Of a stretch of DNA of 64,000 nt, positions 10,159 through 20,802 are shown one piece after another; the stretch's first letter is position 1; each line of letters opens with the position of its first letter. The notes beneath the pieces are model-generated. The model ran no database searches and was not told the origin of the DNA. It was given only the letters and a program-made list of their open reading frames with translations. This DNA comes from Chelativorans sp. (lineage in GTDB: Bacteria > Pseudomonadota > Alphaproteobacteria > Rhizobiales > Rhizobiaceae), in NCBI RefSeq assembly GCF_031180965.1, contig NZ_JAPSLH010000011.1, positions 1 to 64,000 of the forward strand, written 5' to 3'. Both the position numbers and the translations under genes were made by a program.

Positions 10159-10687
10159 ATGGGCGGATCGTAACGCGCGGCCTCGATATAGGAAAGGCCG
10201 AAGCCCTCATTTTAGAGGAAGGGGCTAGGGTGCAGGGGTGCCGGGCTGCAAGCTCGCGCGCGCCGCGCACCACCAGCCTCCCTTGCAGCTCAGAAGCCAT
10301 TGGCTTGTGGAGTGACCGTCACCCGCATCCAAAGACACTGCAGTTGCACCCGCCCATGCGGGGGTCTCCGGTTTGAGTGGAGCAAGCAAGTGAGGTGTTC
10401 CGATAGTCGCCTGATAGGCCAGCCGCTGTGCGCCCCACATCGTAGCAAAGGTTGATCCTCGGTAGTCGGAAAGCGGACATGCTAAGCGGCCTAAATGGAG
10501 CTTGAAATTGTGAGGGAGGCTGAGTGTTGGATCGTCCGCATGCACATGAACGCTACTTCGGCGTGGGCAATACGACGGCGGCCACTCACGTTTGCGACAT
10601 TCCTGGCATCCACGGAGCCGATGAGGACCTTGGTTGACGCTATAGGACTTGGGAGCCACACTGCCGGAAACGCATAAGCCCAGAGTC

Positions 10688-11137
10688 ATGATATCTCAGA
10701 AAGCAAAATACGCACTCCGCGCCCTGATTGCGCTGGCCAGGAGCGCCCGCCCGGGCGAGGTGCTCCTGATCTCGCAGATCGCAGAGCAACAGCGCATCCC
10801 GCGCAAATTCCTCGAGCAGATCCTGCTCGACCTGAAGCATCACGGCATTGTTACCAGCAGGCGCGGCAAGGCCGGCGGCTATCTGCTCCTGAAGGATCCG
10901 GCCGAGATCAGCTTTGGCGAGGTGCTGCGAACCATCGATGGCCCAATTGCGCCGCTTCCGTGCTTGAGCCGCATGGCCTACCGGCGCTGTATCGACTGCC
11001 GCGAGGAGGAAAGCTGCGAGGTGCGGCGGGTGTTTGCGCGCGTTGCCGAGGCGACGCGCGCCGTGCTCGACCACACCACGATCGCCGATTGCGTCGGCAA
11101 GCCTGTGGAAGCGGAAGTGCGCGCACTGCTCGCCTGA
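10688..11137 (+). CDS. Rrf2-family transcriptional regulator (Cys-rich)
   Basis: 'MISQKAKYALRALIALARS...IPRKFLEQILLDLKHHGIVTSRRGKAGGYLL...PCLSRMAYRRCIDCREEESCEVRRVF'. Confidence 0.93.
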   Translation: MISQKAKYALRALIALARSARPGEVLLISQIAEQQRIPRKFLEQILLDLKHHGIVTSRRGKAGGYLLLKDPAEISFGEVLRTIDGPIAPLPCLSRMAYRRCIDCREEESCEVRRVFARVAEATRAVLDHTTIADCVGKPVEAEVRALLA

Positions 11138-11190
11138 GGAAATCCTTTTCCAAGACAAGCCTTGATTTTGGGTGGCGCGGAGGTTTCCAT

Positions 11191-11211
11191 ACTCTACTTA
11201 CTAGATAGAGT
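11191..11211. promoter_or_regulatory. inverted repeat ACTCTA-N9-TAGAGT upstream of sbp; candidate Rrf2 operator
   Basis: actctacttactagatagagt, 25 bp upstream of the ATG at 11236. Confidence 0.5.
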
Positions 11212-11235
11212 TAATGCGCTCACAAGGAGGCAGGC

Positions 11236-12255
11236 ATGACTCTCGACCGGAAATCACTTCTCTTCACCGCCGCGCTGGCGGCCATGGTTCAGTTCGGCGG
11301 ACTGGGCTTTGCCTTTGCCGACAGCACGATCCTGAATGTGTCCTACGATCCTACGCGCGAGTTCTACCGCGCTTTCGATGCCGCCTTCGCGGAGAAATGG
11401 AAGGCCGACACCGGAGAGACGGTGACCATCCAGACCTCCCATGGCTCCGGGGCGCAGGCACGCGCGGTGATCGACGGGCTTGAGGCCGATATCGTGACGC
11501 TCGCTCTCGAGGCTGACATAAACGCCATTGCCGAGAAGACAGGAAAGATCCCGGCCGATTGGCGCGGCCGCCTGCCCAACAACAACGCGCCCTACACCTC
11601 CACCATCGTCTTCCTGGTCCGCAAGGGAAACCCGAAGGCCATCAAGGATTGGGGCGACCTGATCAAGGACGAGGTTCAGGTGATCACGCCCAATCCGAAG
11701 ACCTCGGGCGGCGCACGCTGGAATTTCCTGGCCGCCTGGGCCTGGGCCGAACAGCAATTCGGCGGCGACGAAGCCAAGGTGCGCGACTATATCACCACGC
11801 TCTTCCGCCATGTGCCCGTGCTCGACACCGGCGCGCGCGGCGCGACGACCACCTTTGCCCAGCGTGGTATTGGAGATATGCTCCTTGCCTGGGAAAACGA
11901 GGCCTTCCTCTCCCTGCAGGAGCTGGGCCCCGACCAGTTCGAGATCATTGTGCCCTCAATCTCCATCAAGGCGGAGCCCCCGGTTGCGCTCGTTGACGGC
12001 AATGTCGACGCGAAAGGCACGCGAAAGGTGGCCGAGGCCTATCTCGACTTCCTTTATTCCAATACGGGGCAACAGCTTGCGGCCAAGCATTTCTATCGGC
12101 CCTCCAACCCTGAAGCGGCGGCGCCTGACGATATCCGGCGCTTCCCTGACCTGAAGCTGGTCAGCATTGACGATTTCGGCGGCTGGAAAGAGGTGCAACC
12201 GCGCTTCTTCGGCGATGGCGGGATCTTCGACCAGATCTACAAGCCGGGGAGATAG
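11236..12255 (+). CDS. sbp: sulfate ABC transporter substrate-binding protein
   Basis: '[59 protein letters not shown]'; followed by cysT, cysW, cysA. Confidence 0.95.
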   Translation: MTLDRKSLLFTAALAAMVQFGGLGFAFADSTILNVSYDPTREFYRAFDAAFAEKWKADTGETVTIQTSHGSGAQARAVIDGLEADIVTLALEADINAIAEKTGKIPADWRGRLPNNNAPYTSTIVFLVRKGNPKAIKDWGDLIKDEVQVITPNPKTSGGARWNFLAAWAWAEQQFGGDEAKVRDYITTLFRHVPVLDTGARGATTTFAQRGIGDMLLAWENEAFLSLQELGPDQFEIIVPSISIKAEPPVALVDGNVDAKGTRKVAEAYLDFLYSNTGQQLAAKHFYRPSNPEAAAPDDIRRFPDLKLVSIDDFGGWKEVQPRFFGDGGIFDQIYKPGR

Positions 12256-12257
12256 GC

Positions 12258-13118
12258 ATGGCCGCCGCGCTCACCGGCGCGGGGTGGCGATTTCGGCGGC
12301 CGAGCGTCATTCCGGGTTTCGGTCTGACGCTCGGCTTCACGCTCGTCTACCTTTCGCTGATCGTACTGATCCCGCTTTCGGGCATCGTCTGGCGTTCCGC
12401 ATCGCTGGGCACCGCCCAATTCTGGGCAATCGCCACCGACGAGCGCACCGTTAAGGCGCTGAAGATCAGTTTCGGCGCCTCGCTGCTGGCCGCCACGGTG
12501 AACGTTCTTTTCGGCACGGTGGTGGCCTGGGTTCTCGTGCGGTACCGTTTCCCCGGGCGGCGCCTGGTCGATGCGGTGGTCGATCTCCCCTTCGCCCTGC
12601 CCACTGCGGTGGCGGGAATAGCACTGACCGCGATCTATGCGCCCAACGGGTGGATCGGCAGCCTGCTTGCTCCCTACGGAATCAAGGTGGCCTTCACGCC
12701 GCTTGGCATTGTCATCGCTTTGATCTTCATCGGGCTCCCCTTCGTGGTGCGGACCGTCCAGCCGGTCATGGAGGAGATCGACAAGGAGGTGGAGGAAGTG
12801 GCCGCCACTCTCGGCGCCCACCGCTTCCAGACGATTGCACGCGTCATCCTGCCTGGCTTGGCGCCGGCGATCCTGACGGGCTACGCTCTCGCCTTCGCGC
12901 GGGCGGTGGGCGAATACGGCTCGGTGATCTTCATCGCCGGCAATATTCCCTATGTTTCGGAGATAGCTCCGCTCCTGATCGTCATCCGGCTCGAAGAGTA
13001 TGATTACGCCGCTGCCACCGGCATCGCGGCAATCATGCTCGCCATCTCCTTCGCCATGCTCTTCGTGATCAATCTGCTCCAGGCCTGGAGCCGCAGGAGG
13101 TACGGCTATGGCGGTTGA
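12258..13118 (+). CDS. cysT: sulfate ABC transporter permease CysT
   Basis: '[39 protein letters not shown]'; operon context. Confidence 0.95.
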   Translation: MAAALTGAGWRFRRPSVIPGFGLTLGFTLVYLSLIVLIPLSGIVWRSASLGTAQFWAIATDERTVKALKISFGASLLAATVNVLFGTVVAWVLVRYRFPGRRLVDAVVDLPFALPTAVAGIALTAIYAPNGWIGSLLAPYGIKVAFTPLGIVIALIFIGLPFVVRTVQPVMEEIDKEVEEVAATLGAHRFQTIARVILPGLAPAILTGYALAFARAVGEYGSVIFIAGNIPYVSEIAPLLIVIRLEEYDYAAATGIAAIMLAISFAMLFVINLLQAWSRRRYGYGG

Positions 13119-13995
13119 AGCCTTCCTTTCAGCCGCAATTGCGCACAGCGCGCGGCCTGTCGCAACGGCGACGGGCGAGCGCGCCGGTATTCGCCTCCTC
13201 CTGATCGCGATCGCGCTCGCCTTTCTCGGATTCTTCCTGTTCCTGCCGCTCGTCGCAGTTTTCGTCGAAGCATTTCGGGAGGGGGCCGCCGCCTATGCCG
13301 CGTCGCTGGCGGAACCCGAAACGGCGGCGGCGATCCGGCTCACGCTCACCGTCGCGGCGATCGCCGTGCCGCTGAACCTGGTCTTCGGAGTGGCGGCGGC
13401 CTGGTCGATCGCCAAGTTCGAGTTCAAGGGCAAGGCCTTCCTGATCACCCTCATTGATCTGCCCTTTTCCGTTTCACCGGTGATAGCGGGACTTGTCTAT
13501 GTGCTTCTGTTCGGGGCGGGCAGTGCGCTTGGACCGTGGCTGAAAGCCCATGGGATCGAGGTTCTTTTCGCGGTGCCCGGCATCGTGCTCGCGACCGTCT
13601 TCGTAACGTTCCCCTTCGTCGCCCGCGAACTGATCCCGCTGATGCAGGAGCAGGGCAGCGGCGACGAGGAGGCGGCGATCTCGCTCGGCGCTTCCGGTTG
13701 GCAGACATTCTGGCACGTCACCCTGCCCAATATCCGCTGGGGGCTCCTCTACGGCGTGCTCCTTTGCAACGCGCGGGCGATGGGTGAATTCGGAGCGGTG
13801 TCGGTGGTGTCCGGCCGCATCCGCGGACTCACCAACACCATGCCGCTGCAGGTGGAGATTCTCTACAACGAGTATAATTCGGTTGCCGCCTTCGCCGTGG
13901 CGTCCCTGCTGGCGATGCTGGCGCTTGTGACGCTCGGACTCAAGAGCCTGCTCGAACACCGTTTCGCCGACGCGATCGCCGCCAAAAACCATTAG
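13108..13995 (+). CDS. cysW: sulfate ABC transporter permease CysW
   Basis: '[48 protein letters not shown]'-type sequence; overlaps cysT by 11 nt. Confidence 0.95.
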   Translation: MAVEAFLSAAIAHSARPVATATGERAGIRLLLIAIALAFLGFFLFLPLVAVFVEAFREGAAAYAASLAEPETAAAIRLTLTVAAIAVPLNLVFGVAAAWSIAKFEFKGKAFLITLIDLPFSVSPVIAGLVYVLLFGAGSALGPWLKAHGIEVLFAVPGIVLATVFVTFPFVARELIPLMQEQGSGDEEAAISLGASGWQTFWHVTLPNIRWGLLYGVLLCNARAMGEFGAVSVVSGRIRGLTNTMPLQVEILYNEYNSVAAFAVASLLAMLALVTLGLKSLLEHRFADAIAAKNH

Positions 13996-14005
13996 GAGTT
14001 GCGCC

Positions 14006-15121
14006 ATGGATGTTTCGATCCGGAAGGTCCGGAAGGAATTCGACCGCTTCGCGGCACTTCATGAGGTCTCGCTCGACATCGCTTCCGGCGAGCTGATCGC
14101 GCTGCTTGGCCCCTCTGGCTCGGGCAAGACGACCTTGCTGCGCCTGATCGCCGGGTTGGAGAGCCCGAGCGCAGGCGCCATCTTTTTCGGCGAGGAGGAT
14201 GCCTCCCGCAAAAGCGTGCAGGAGCGCAATGTTGGCTTCGTCTTCCAGCACTACGCGCTGTTCCGGCACATGACAGTGGCGCAGAATGTCGGCTTCGGCC
14301 TGAAAGTTCGGCCGGCTGCAACCCGTCCGCCAAAGGCGGAGATCCGGCGCCGGGCGGATGAGCTCCTGGAGCTCGTGCAGCTCTCCGGACTTGGAGGCCG
14401 CTACCCGCATCAGCTTTCCGGCGGTCAGCGCCAGCGCGTGGCCCTCGCCCGCGCGCTCGCCATCGAGCCGCGGGTGCTTCTTCTCGACGAGCCCTTCGGC
14501 GCGCTCGATGCGCAGGTGCGGCGCGAACTGCGCCGCTGGCTGCGGGGGATCCACGATGCTACGGGGCATACCACCGTCTTCGTAACGCACGACCAGGAGG
14601 AAGCCCTCGAGCTCGCCGATCGCGTGGTAGTGATGAGCCAGGGGCGCATCGAGCAGATCGGCACGGCAGACGAGATCTATGACAGCCCTAACTCACCCTT
14701 CGTCTTCGGGTTCATCGGCGATTCCAGCAGGCTTCCCGTGCGCGTGGCGAACGGCCAGCTCTGGCTGCAGGATCGCACGATCGGCCTTGCCGCCCGCGGG
14801 ATTCCAGACGGGGACGCGACGCTCTATTTCCGTCCGCATCAAATCGAGCTTCTTGATGGCTGCGGCGGCTGCATAGCGGGAACCGTGGTGGCGAGCCGCC
14901 GCGTTGCGGCTTCAAGGCGGGTGGAGCTGGAGGTCGGAGGGGAGCGCCACCGGGTCGAAATCGAGCTGCCTGCCGGTGATCCGGCAGCGGGCAAGAGCCG
15001 GATCGCCTTCCGCCCGAAGCGCTGGGCCGTTTTTCCCGATCGCCTCGCCGGTCAGCCGGGCTTGGCGGAGAGAAATGTCCCGGGCAGGCCGGAGCCGGAA
15101 CTGGCTCTGACGGGGGTCTGA
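14006..15121 (+). CDS. cysA: sulfate ABC transporter ATP-binding protein CysA
   Basis: Walker [10 protein letters not shown], signature [15 protein letters not shown], Walker [14 protein letters not shown]. Confidence 0.95.
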   Translation: MDVSIRKVRKEFDRFAALHEVSLDIASGELIALLGPSGSGKTTLLRLIAGLESPSAGAIFFGEEDASRKSVQERNVGFVFQHYALFRHMTVAQNVGFGLKVRPAATRPPKAEIRRRADELLELVQLSGLGGRYPHQLSGGQRQRVALARALAIEPRVLLLDEPFGALDAQVRRELRRWLRGIHDATGHTTVFVTHDQEEALELADRVVVMSQGRIEQIGTADEIYDSPNSPFVFGFIGDSSRLPVRVANGQLWLQDRTIGLAARGIPDGDATLYFRPHQIELLDGCGGCIAGTVVASRRVAASRRVELEVGGERHRVEIELPAGDPAAGKSRIAFRPKRWAVFPDRLAGQPGLAERNVPGRPEPELALTGV

Positions 15122-15241
15122 GCCGAAGCGGTACCACTGGCAGGCGGCTGCTTCTTGGCGTCCCGATGGTATGGGCGCGCTAGTCCTCCTTCGTCGGCAC
15201 ATGCTATTGGGTCGGCTCGGCAAACGGAGACGCATGCGCAG

Positions 15242-16971
15242 ATGATATTCGAGCAGGCCGCGATTCTTCTGCTGCTTGCGGGCCAGCTCGTCATCTTCGC
15301 CTCCGACCGCTTCCGGATGGAGGTGGTTGCTCTCGGCGGCTTGTGTCTGGGGATCCTCTTGGGGATCGTTCCCGGGGAAACCGCCTTCCTCGGTTTTGCC
15401 AATCCGGCCTTCGTCACGGTCGTGGAAATCCTGCTGATCGTTCCCGTCCTCGGACGCTCGGGTCTATTGGACCGTCTTGCGGCGCGCCTGCCCGCCGAAA
15501 CACTCGGCCATACTGGCGTGCTTGCGCTTCTATGCGTCATCACCGCGGCCATATCCGCTTTCATGAATAATATTGGCGCGCTTGCGCTCATGATCCCGGT
15601 CGTCAGCAGCGTCTGCCAGTCTGCGCGGATCGACCGGCGGCAGGTTTTGATGCCGGTAAGCTTCGCCGCCCTGCTTGGCGGGCTGTGTTCGATCATCGGC
15701 ACACCGGCAAACCTGCTCGTGAGCCAGCAGCTTGCGGCGCAGACGGGCGAGGGCTTTGCATTCTTCGATATCGCCTATGCCGGCGTGCCCACGGCCGTGG
15801 CGGGATTGGCCGCCATCCTCTGGTGGAGCCGTAAGGCGCTGGCTTTGCCTCACGAAAAGGACCAGACGGCCACACCATCGTCACGCCTCGTCGTCAGCGA
15901 GTCGCAATCCCTGAGGGGTCTCCCTTGTGCGGCTTGGCGGCAGACGCATTCCCCGCCCGCATCCATGCGCTTCGCCGGCATGGCCGGAACGTGATGTTCC
16001 AGCGTCCCGGAACGATTGTCGAAGCGCACGACCACCTCCTGGTCAGCGCCGATCTGCCGGCACTGGAAGGCTGGCTCGCGGACGGCGCGGCAGGGCTTGC
16101 AGCGCAGGAGGCGCCCGCACCGGCGGGCAGGTGGATCGAGGCTGTGATCATGCCCGAAAGCACGATCGTCGGCTCGTCCCTCGCCACTTTGGAAAGCTTT
16201 GCTCAGCGCGGCATCACCGTCGCGGCGGTCGCCACGCAGAACCCGCGCATCGAAGGAGGCTTCGCTGATGTCCGACTTGGCATCGGCGATATTCTCTATC
16301 TGCACGGCGATCCGGAGGCAGTGCGCCAGACGGCCGATGAGTCGGAGATCCTCCTGCTGTGGCCGCGCGCCGAGCAACCGGCTGCAAAAACCTCGTGGTT
16401 GGCAGCCGCAGTTTTTGCGCTCGGCGTTCTGCTCACTGCATTCGGCGTGGCCCCTCCGGAGCTTGCATTCGGGCTGGTAGTGATCGTCCTTGCCGGGACA
16501 GGCACGCTTGACCTCCGCCGCGGCCTGGCAGAGCTCAACTGGTCGATCCTGATCATGCTGGCGGCGCTGATCCCTCTGGGGCTGGCCGTACAAAGCACCG
16601 GTGCCGCCGCCGTCGTCGCCAATCTGTTGACATCCGCCCTTCCTCCCGACGAGCCCCTCGTCCTCCTTGCGGCGGTGCTTGGACTGGCGGTCGCCATCAC
16701 TCCCTTCGTGAACAATGCCTCGACAGCGATCGTGCTCGGCCCCATCGCGGTGAGTGTCGCCCAATCCGCTTCACTGCCTTTAGAACCCTTTCTGCTCGCG
16801 GTCGCCATTGGCGCTTCCATCGATTTTCTGACCCCGGTCGGCCACCACAACAACACAGTCGTCATGGGATTGGCCGGCTACCGCTTTTTCGATTTCGCCA
16901 GAACCGGCTGGCCGATTGCTTTTGCGTCGTTCCTCGCCGCTTTGATCGCAATATGGCTGGTTTGGCTGTGA
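15242..16971 (+). pseudogene. SLC13/ArsB-NhaD-type anion permease with TrkA-C-like domains, single frameshift near 15910 (or assembly error)
   Basis: ORF 15155-15994 carries the N-half ('SAFMNNIGALALMIPV', 'GTPANLLVS'); ORF 15925-16971 carries the C-half ('AITPFVNNASTAIVLGPI', 'FLTPVGHHNNTVVMG'). Confidence 0.85.
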
Positions 16972-17246
16972 GTTGAGAACCACACGGTAAGACATGGACC
17001 CGTTCCCAGCTCCGGATATGCTCTGGTCATCACTCAGAGACTGGACGACCTGCTTACTTAACGGAACTCTGCTATCACGCTGTTGGTGTAGGATGGGGCC
17101 TACTTCCGGCCCCAGCTGTAGCGTTGGCGCTCGCCGGTTCTAAAGGCATCTTGAGGTGCCAGTCTTTGCCAGGTCCAACGCTCTCAGGCTTTAGATTGAC
17201 CAATGACCATGCCTAACCCCCGTCAGGGCACGTGGGAGCGACCGAG

Positions 17247-17520
17247 GCTTTACGCGTCCTCCGAGGTGAATTCGTAAATGCCGATTTGGCCGTACTCGCA
17301 GAATCCGAGCAGCTCGTAAACCGACTTTCCCATCGGAGATGCAGCGATAACCGCCAGATCGTTTCCCATTGAGGGCGGTGCCAAGAACCCGGGACACCGT
17401 GCAGCCGGAGCCGTGAGACTACTTCGGCGATCGCGCTGTCCACCTCGTCTGGGGCGAGATGAGCCTGAACCACCGCATTGTGGTAATCGATAGGTGAGCC
17501 TCCAATGGTCCAGCACAAGT
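17247..17520 (-). pseudogene. GNAT acetyltransferase relic, internally deleted and frameshifted
   Basis: 'MCWTIGGSPIDYHNAVVQAHLAPDEVDSAIAEVVSRLRLHGVPGSWH' then, in another frame, 'NDLAVIAASPMGKSVYELLGFCEYGQIGIYEFTSED'. Confidence 0.65.
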
Positions 17521-17528
17521 GAGCGTCG

Positions 17529-17860
17529 TCATTGCGGCCACCACATCAAGGAGAGAGCACTGCTGAAGAAGGAAGCGACCTTGGTCTGCTGAATGGCTCG
17601 TTTAAGGGAACTCATTTTGAGGCGTGCCGTGTCCAGACACATCTTTCCCGCATCGCTTTGTAGATTGAGAAACAGCGGAGCGGATACGGCTGCTGTAGCG
17701 GCGATGCCCCAAAACGCATACCGAAACTCCTCAGGCCCAAAAATATGCTGGTCACGCCAGGCGAGCGCCAGGTTGAGCAGCAAGGCGCCAACGGCAGTAC
17801 CGATGCTCTGGGATATTTGCTGAGCCGTACTCGCAAGGGCGGTTGCGCGGCTCATCTGCT
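17529..17860 (-). pseudogene. MFS drug-transporter (DHA2-like) C-terminal relic, copy 1
   Basis: 'RATALASTAQQISQSIGTAVGALLLNLALAW...PEEFRYAFWGIAATAAVSAPLFLNLQSDAG'. Confidence 0.65.
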
Positions 17861-17974
17861 CCTTCTCCGTCGCAGATGGGCACTTTTGGCCCTTTTCCAA
17901 TGCAGGGGATTTGAGCCGTTCGCCATCTCCCGGCCATGGATGATGTAGCCGGTGTTTTTTGGCCCCACCGATGA

Positions 17975-18859
17975 TCAGCCGCAGAACCACTCGATGAACG
18001 CCTGGAGCTTTGGCGGTTGATTGCGCGAGGGATAATACAGGTGGAACTGGTGAGCTGCCGGCTCGAATTGTTTCAGAAGCTCAACCACGTCCCCTGAACT
18101 CGCGGCGGGTGTTCCCGTGACCCGATACCGTTGGGCGATGCCCAACCCCTCCTGCACGGCGAGGCCAATGTGGTCGTCGTCGTTGAACACCAGGCGCGGT
18201 GATGGGTCGATCTGAAGTATCTCACCTTCGACATTGAAGGTCAGTGGCACCAGCCGCTGGCTGCCTGGGAGCCGAAAGCGGATGATGGCGTGGGCCGCGA
18301 GATCCGCCGGATGTTGGGGGGTACCAGCAGTTTCCAGGTATGTGCGCGAAGCGACGGTCACCCGGCGCAGCTTCGGGCCGATGGGTCGAGCGATCATGTC
18401 CATCTCCAACGCGTCCGGAAAACGGATGCCGGCATCAAATCCGCCGGCCACGATATCTGTCAGGCGATCGTCCGATGTGAGTTCAAGTGCAATTCCGGGG
18501 TAACGCCGGACAAAGCCGGGCAGCTGCGGCACGATACAGACCTGAGCCGCCAGCCGTGACAGATTGATGCGCAGATTGCCGGCCGGCTGCTTCCCGAGCG
18601 CCTGGATTCCCTCGATCGCACCCGTGATTTGGTCAAAGGCGGTGTCTACATTGTCGAGCAGGATTCGACCCGCCTCGGTCAGTCGGACGCTGCGGCTGGT
18701 GCGTTCGAAAACTCTAACCCCCAAAAGAGCTTCAAGCTGCCGGATTTTCTGCGAGACAGCGGAAGGTGTGACTCCGAGCGGGCCTGACGCGGCTGTAAAA
18801 CCGCCCTTCGTCGCGACTATGCGGAATACCGGCAGCAACGAGAAGAGTTCCGGTCGCAT
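17975..18859 (-). CDS. LysR-family transcriptional regulator
   Basis: 'FSLLPVFRIVATKGGFTAASGPLGVTPSAVSQKIRQLEALLGVRVFERTSRSVRLTEAGRILL'; divergent from the beta-lactamase-family gene. Confidence 0.95.
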   Translation of the reverse strand: MRPELFSLLPVFRIVATKGGFTAASGPLGVTPSAVSQKIRQLEALLGVRVFERTSRSVRLTEAGRILLDNVDTAFDQITGAIEGIQALGKQPAGNLRINLSRLAAQVCIVPQLPGFVRRYPGIALELTSDDRLTDIVAGGFDAGIRFPDALEMDMIARPIGPKLRRVTVASRTYLETAGTPQHPADLAAHAIIRFRLPGSQRLVPLTFNVEGEILQIDPSPRLVFNDDDHIGLAVQEGLGIAQRYRVTGTPAASSGDVVELLKQFEPAAHQFHLYYPSRNQPPKLQAFIEWFCG

Positions 18860-18960
18860 CGTATAGTTCCGCTTCAAGGCCCTTTTAGCATGCGCCGGCT
18901 CAACTTCGCGATCAAGATGCGGCAATCGTAGCGGAACCACTTCCTGACCTGGAGTACCGA

Positions 18961-20139
18961 ATGACCTACGAGACGGTGCCGGTCGCGCCGAGCAGGCCGA
19001 ACAAGCTGGCATCTGCCATTGATGCCGCTGTCGACGAGGCGCTCACGCAGCGCCGTATCGTTGGTTGCGTGGTGCTGGTCGCCGAAGATGGCCAGCTCGT
19101 CTATGAGCGAGCAGCCGGCTATGCCGACCGCGAGACAGGACGGCATATGCAGATTGATACGCCGTTCCGCTTCGCTTCGGTGACGAAGCCGTTCACCCTC
19201 ATGGCGGCATTGAAGCTCATAGAGGCCGGTCAGTTGTCGCCTGACGATCAGGTGACAATGTATCTGCCAGAATTTCTCCCCAGTCTCGAGGATGGCTCGA
19301 TCGCCGATATCAAGGTCGCTCACCTGATGGCGCACATGGCCGGACTCGATTATCGCTTCCAGCAAGCTGAAGATGGTACCTACGCTCGTGCGCGTATATC
19401 CGATGGAACTGACGAAAGCCAAGGTTCTCTCGCCGAGAATATCGCCCGCATCGCAAGCGTGGCACTGGACCGCCGACCGGGCGAGGGCTGGCGGTATTCC
19501 GTCGCGACGGATGTGCTCGGCGGTGTTATCGAAGCCGTCACCGGCACCGCTCTTGACGATGCTGTCCGCGCACTGGTCTGCGAACCGCTGCAGCTTGGCG
19601 CAGCATTCTACTGGCCCGGGGAGGACCTCGCCGTGCCCTACTACGACGGCCAGCCGCAGCCGATACGGATGACCGGCACGGTCGAAGTGCCGCTGCCTTT
19701 TGTCGAAGGACCGGGCGTCCGCTTCGACCCGGAGCGGATACGCACGAGATCGGCCTGGCCTTCAGGCGGCGCTGGCATGGCCGGGCGGGCTCGGGACGTG
19801 CTGGCGCTGCTTGAGGCGTTTCGTGCCGGGGGCTTCCTGCGCGAAGATCTACGCGAGGCGGCGAGGAAGCCGAGAGCTGGCGCGGAAACACAAACCGCTG
19901 GGCCGGGCTGGGGCTGGTCCTGGCTGGGCGCCGTCCTGATCGAGCCGACAGCCGCGGGTAGTAGATGGAGCGAAGGGTCCGTCTCCTGGGGCGGTGTGTA
20001 TGGAAACTGGTGGGGCATCGATTTCGCACGCAAGAGATGTGTCGTATCCCTGACGAACACCGCCTACGAAGGCATGATGGGCAGGTTCGCACAGGCGATC
20101 GCCGCCGCTGCCTCGGCGGAAGAGCGCCAGTGCCGTTGA
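18961..20139 (+). CDS. serine hydrolase, beta-lactamase (class C / EstB) family
   Basis: 'FRFASVTKPFTLMAALKL' (SxxK motif = SVTK) and overall family pattern. Confidence 0.9.
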   Translation: MTYETVPVAPSRPNKLASAIDAAVDEALTQRRIVGCVVLVAEDGQLVYERAAGYADRETGRHMQIDTPFRFASVTKPFTLMAALKLIEAGQLSPDDQVTMYLPEFLPSLEDGSIADIKVAHLMAHMAGLDYRFQQAEDGTYARARISDGTDESQGSLAENIARIASVALDRRPGEGWRYSVATDVLGGVIEAVTGTALDDAVRALVCEPLQLGAAFYWPGEDLAVPYYDGQPQPIRMTGTVEVPLPFVEGPGVRFDPERIRTRSAWPSGGAGMAGRARDVLALLEAFRAGGFLREDLREAARKPRAGAETQTAGPGWGWSWLGAVLIEPTAAGSRWSEGSVSWGGVYGNWWGIDFARKRCVVSLTNTAYEGMMGRFAQAIAAAASAEERQCR

Positions 20140-20592
20140 GTGTAAGAACCTGAAGTTTTCCGGCAAGTTGTGGGTCCAATAATATCCTTCCTCCACCAAC
20201 TCCGCTATTTGCCAGCCTATTGACGTACGGACGATGCGATCTCGATACCAGAGACCTTGAAAGAAGACCTGCCTCTCGCCGTCTCCGAGATCAACGACCA
20301 TGGGACATGAGCAGTGAACTCGGGCCGAAGCTTCATCCCCATTGATGTTCAGGAGAATTGTCGAGATGGCGTGCTGAGAGAGTACTATCTTTGCCAGAGC
20401 TTTCTGAAGGTAGGCTATATGTTCTTCAACGCCGCTTTTAATGCCGCCGGTTACGGTGTCGTCCAATATCGCGTCGGGCGTGAACAGACGGCGATACTCA
20501 TCCCAGTTGCGATCATCGACGGCGTAGCAATAGCGAACAAGCAGATCCTCAATCTCCAGGCGGTCGGAAATCTGTTGCAGAGAAAGAGTCAT
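19849..20592 (-). CDS. NTF2/SnoaL-like protein reading through into the antisense strand of the beta-lactamase gene
   Basis: 'MTLSLQQISDRLEIEDLLVRYCYAVDDRNWDEYRRLFTPDAILDDT...ELVEEGYYWTHNLPENFRF' then LHSTALALF... antisense to 18961-20139. Confidence 0.7.
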   Translation of the reverse strand: MTLSLQQISDRLEIEDLLVRYCYAVDDRNWDEYRRLFTPDAILDDTVTGGIKSGVEEHIAYLQKALAKIVLSQHAISTILLNINGDEASARVHCSCPMVVDLGDGERQVFFQGLWYRDRIVRTSIGWQIAELVEEGYYWTHNLPENFRFLHSTALALFRRGSGGDRLCEPAHHAFVGGVRQGYDTSLACEIDAPPVSIHTAPGDGPFAPSTTRGCRLDQDGAQPGPAPARPSGLCFRASSRLPRRLA

Positions 20593-20761
20593 GTCGAAAT
20601 CTCCACTCAACGTGGTATTTCTGCCGGCCTTCATCGATCTGCCTGGCAGGGGGAGAGGCCAAGTGCAGATGCTACAAGGGTCGGATGAGCTCAGGTCGAA
20701 AGATCGAGGCAGACTCCGCCCTGCCGCGTGCCTCCATACCCATACCCGATCGATACACTCC

Positions 20762-20798
20762 AACAAGTCATTCGCTCATGCTGGTGTTGGGAGTACCA
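20762..20798. promoter_or_regulatory. conserved intergenic element, copy 1 (AACAAGTCA-N7-ATGCTGGTGTTGGGAGTACCA)
   Basis: 30 of 37 positions match 23903-23939 by eye; lies between divergent NTF2-like and MmyB-type regulator genes. Confidence 0.55.
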
Positions 20799-20802
20799 CG
20801 CT

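Noticed and set aside
17094-17114. Hairpin TGGGGCC-TACTTCC-GGCCCCA downstream of the SLC13 gene
   Set aside because: Stem present, but no T-run and 120 nt from the stop; insufficient to call a terminator.
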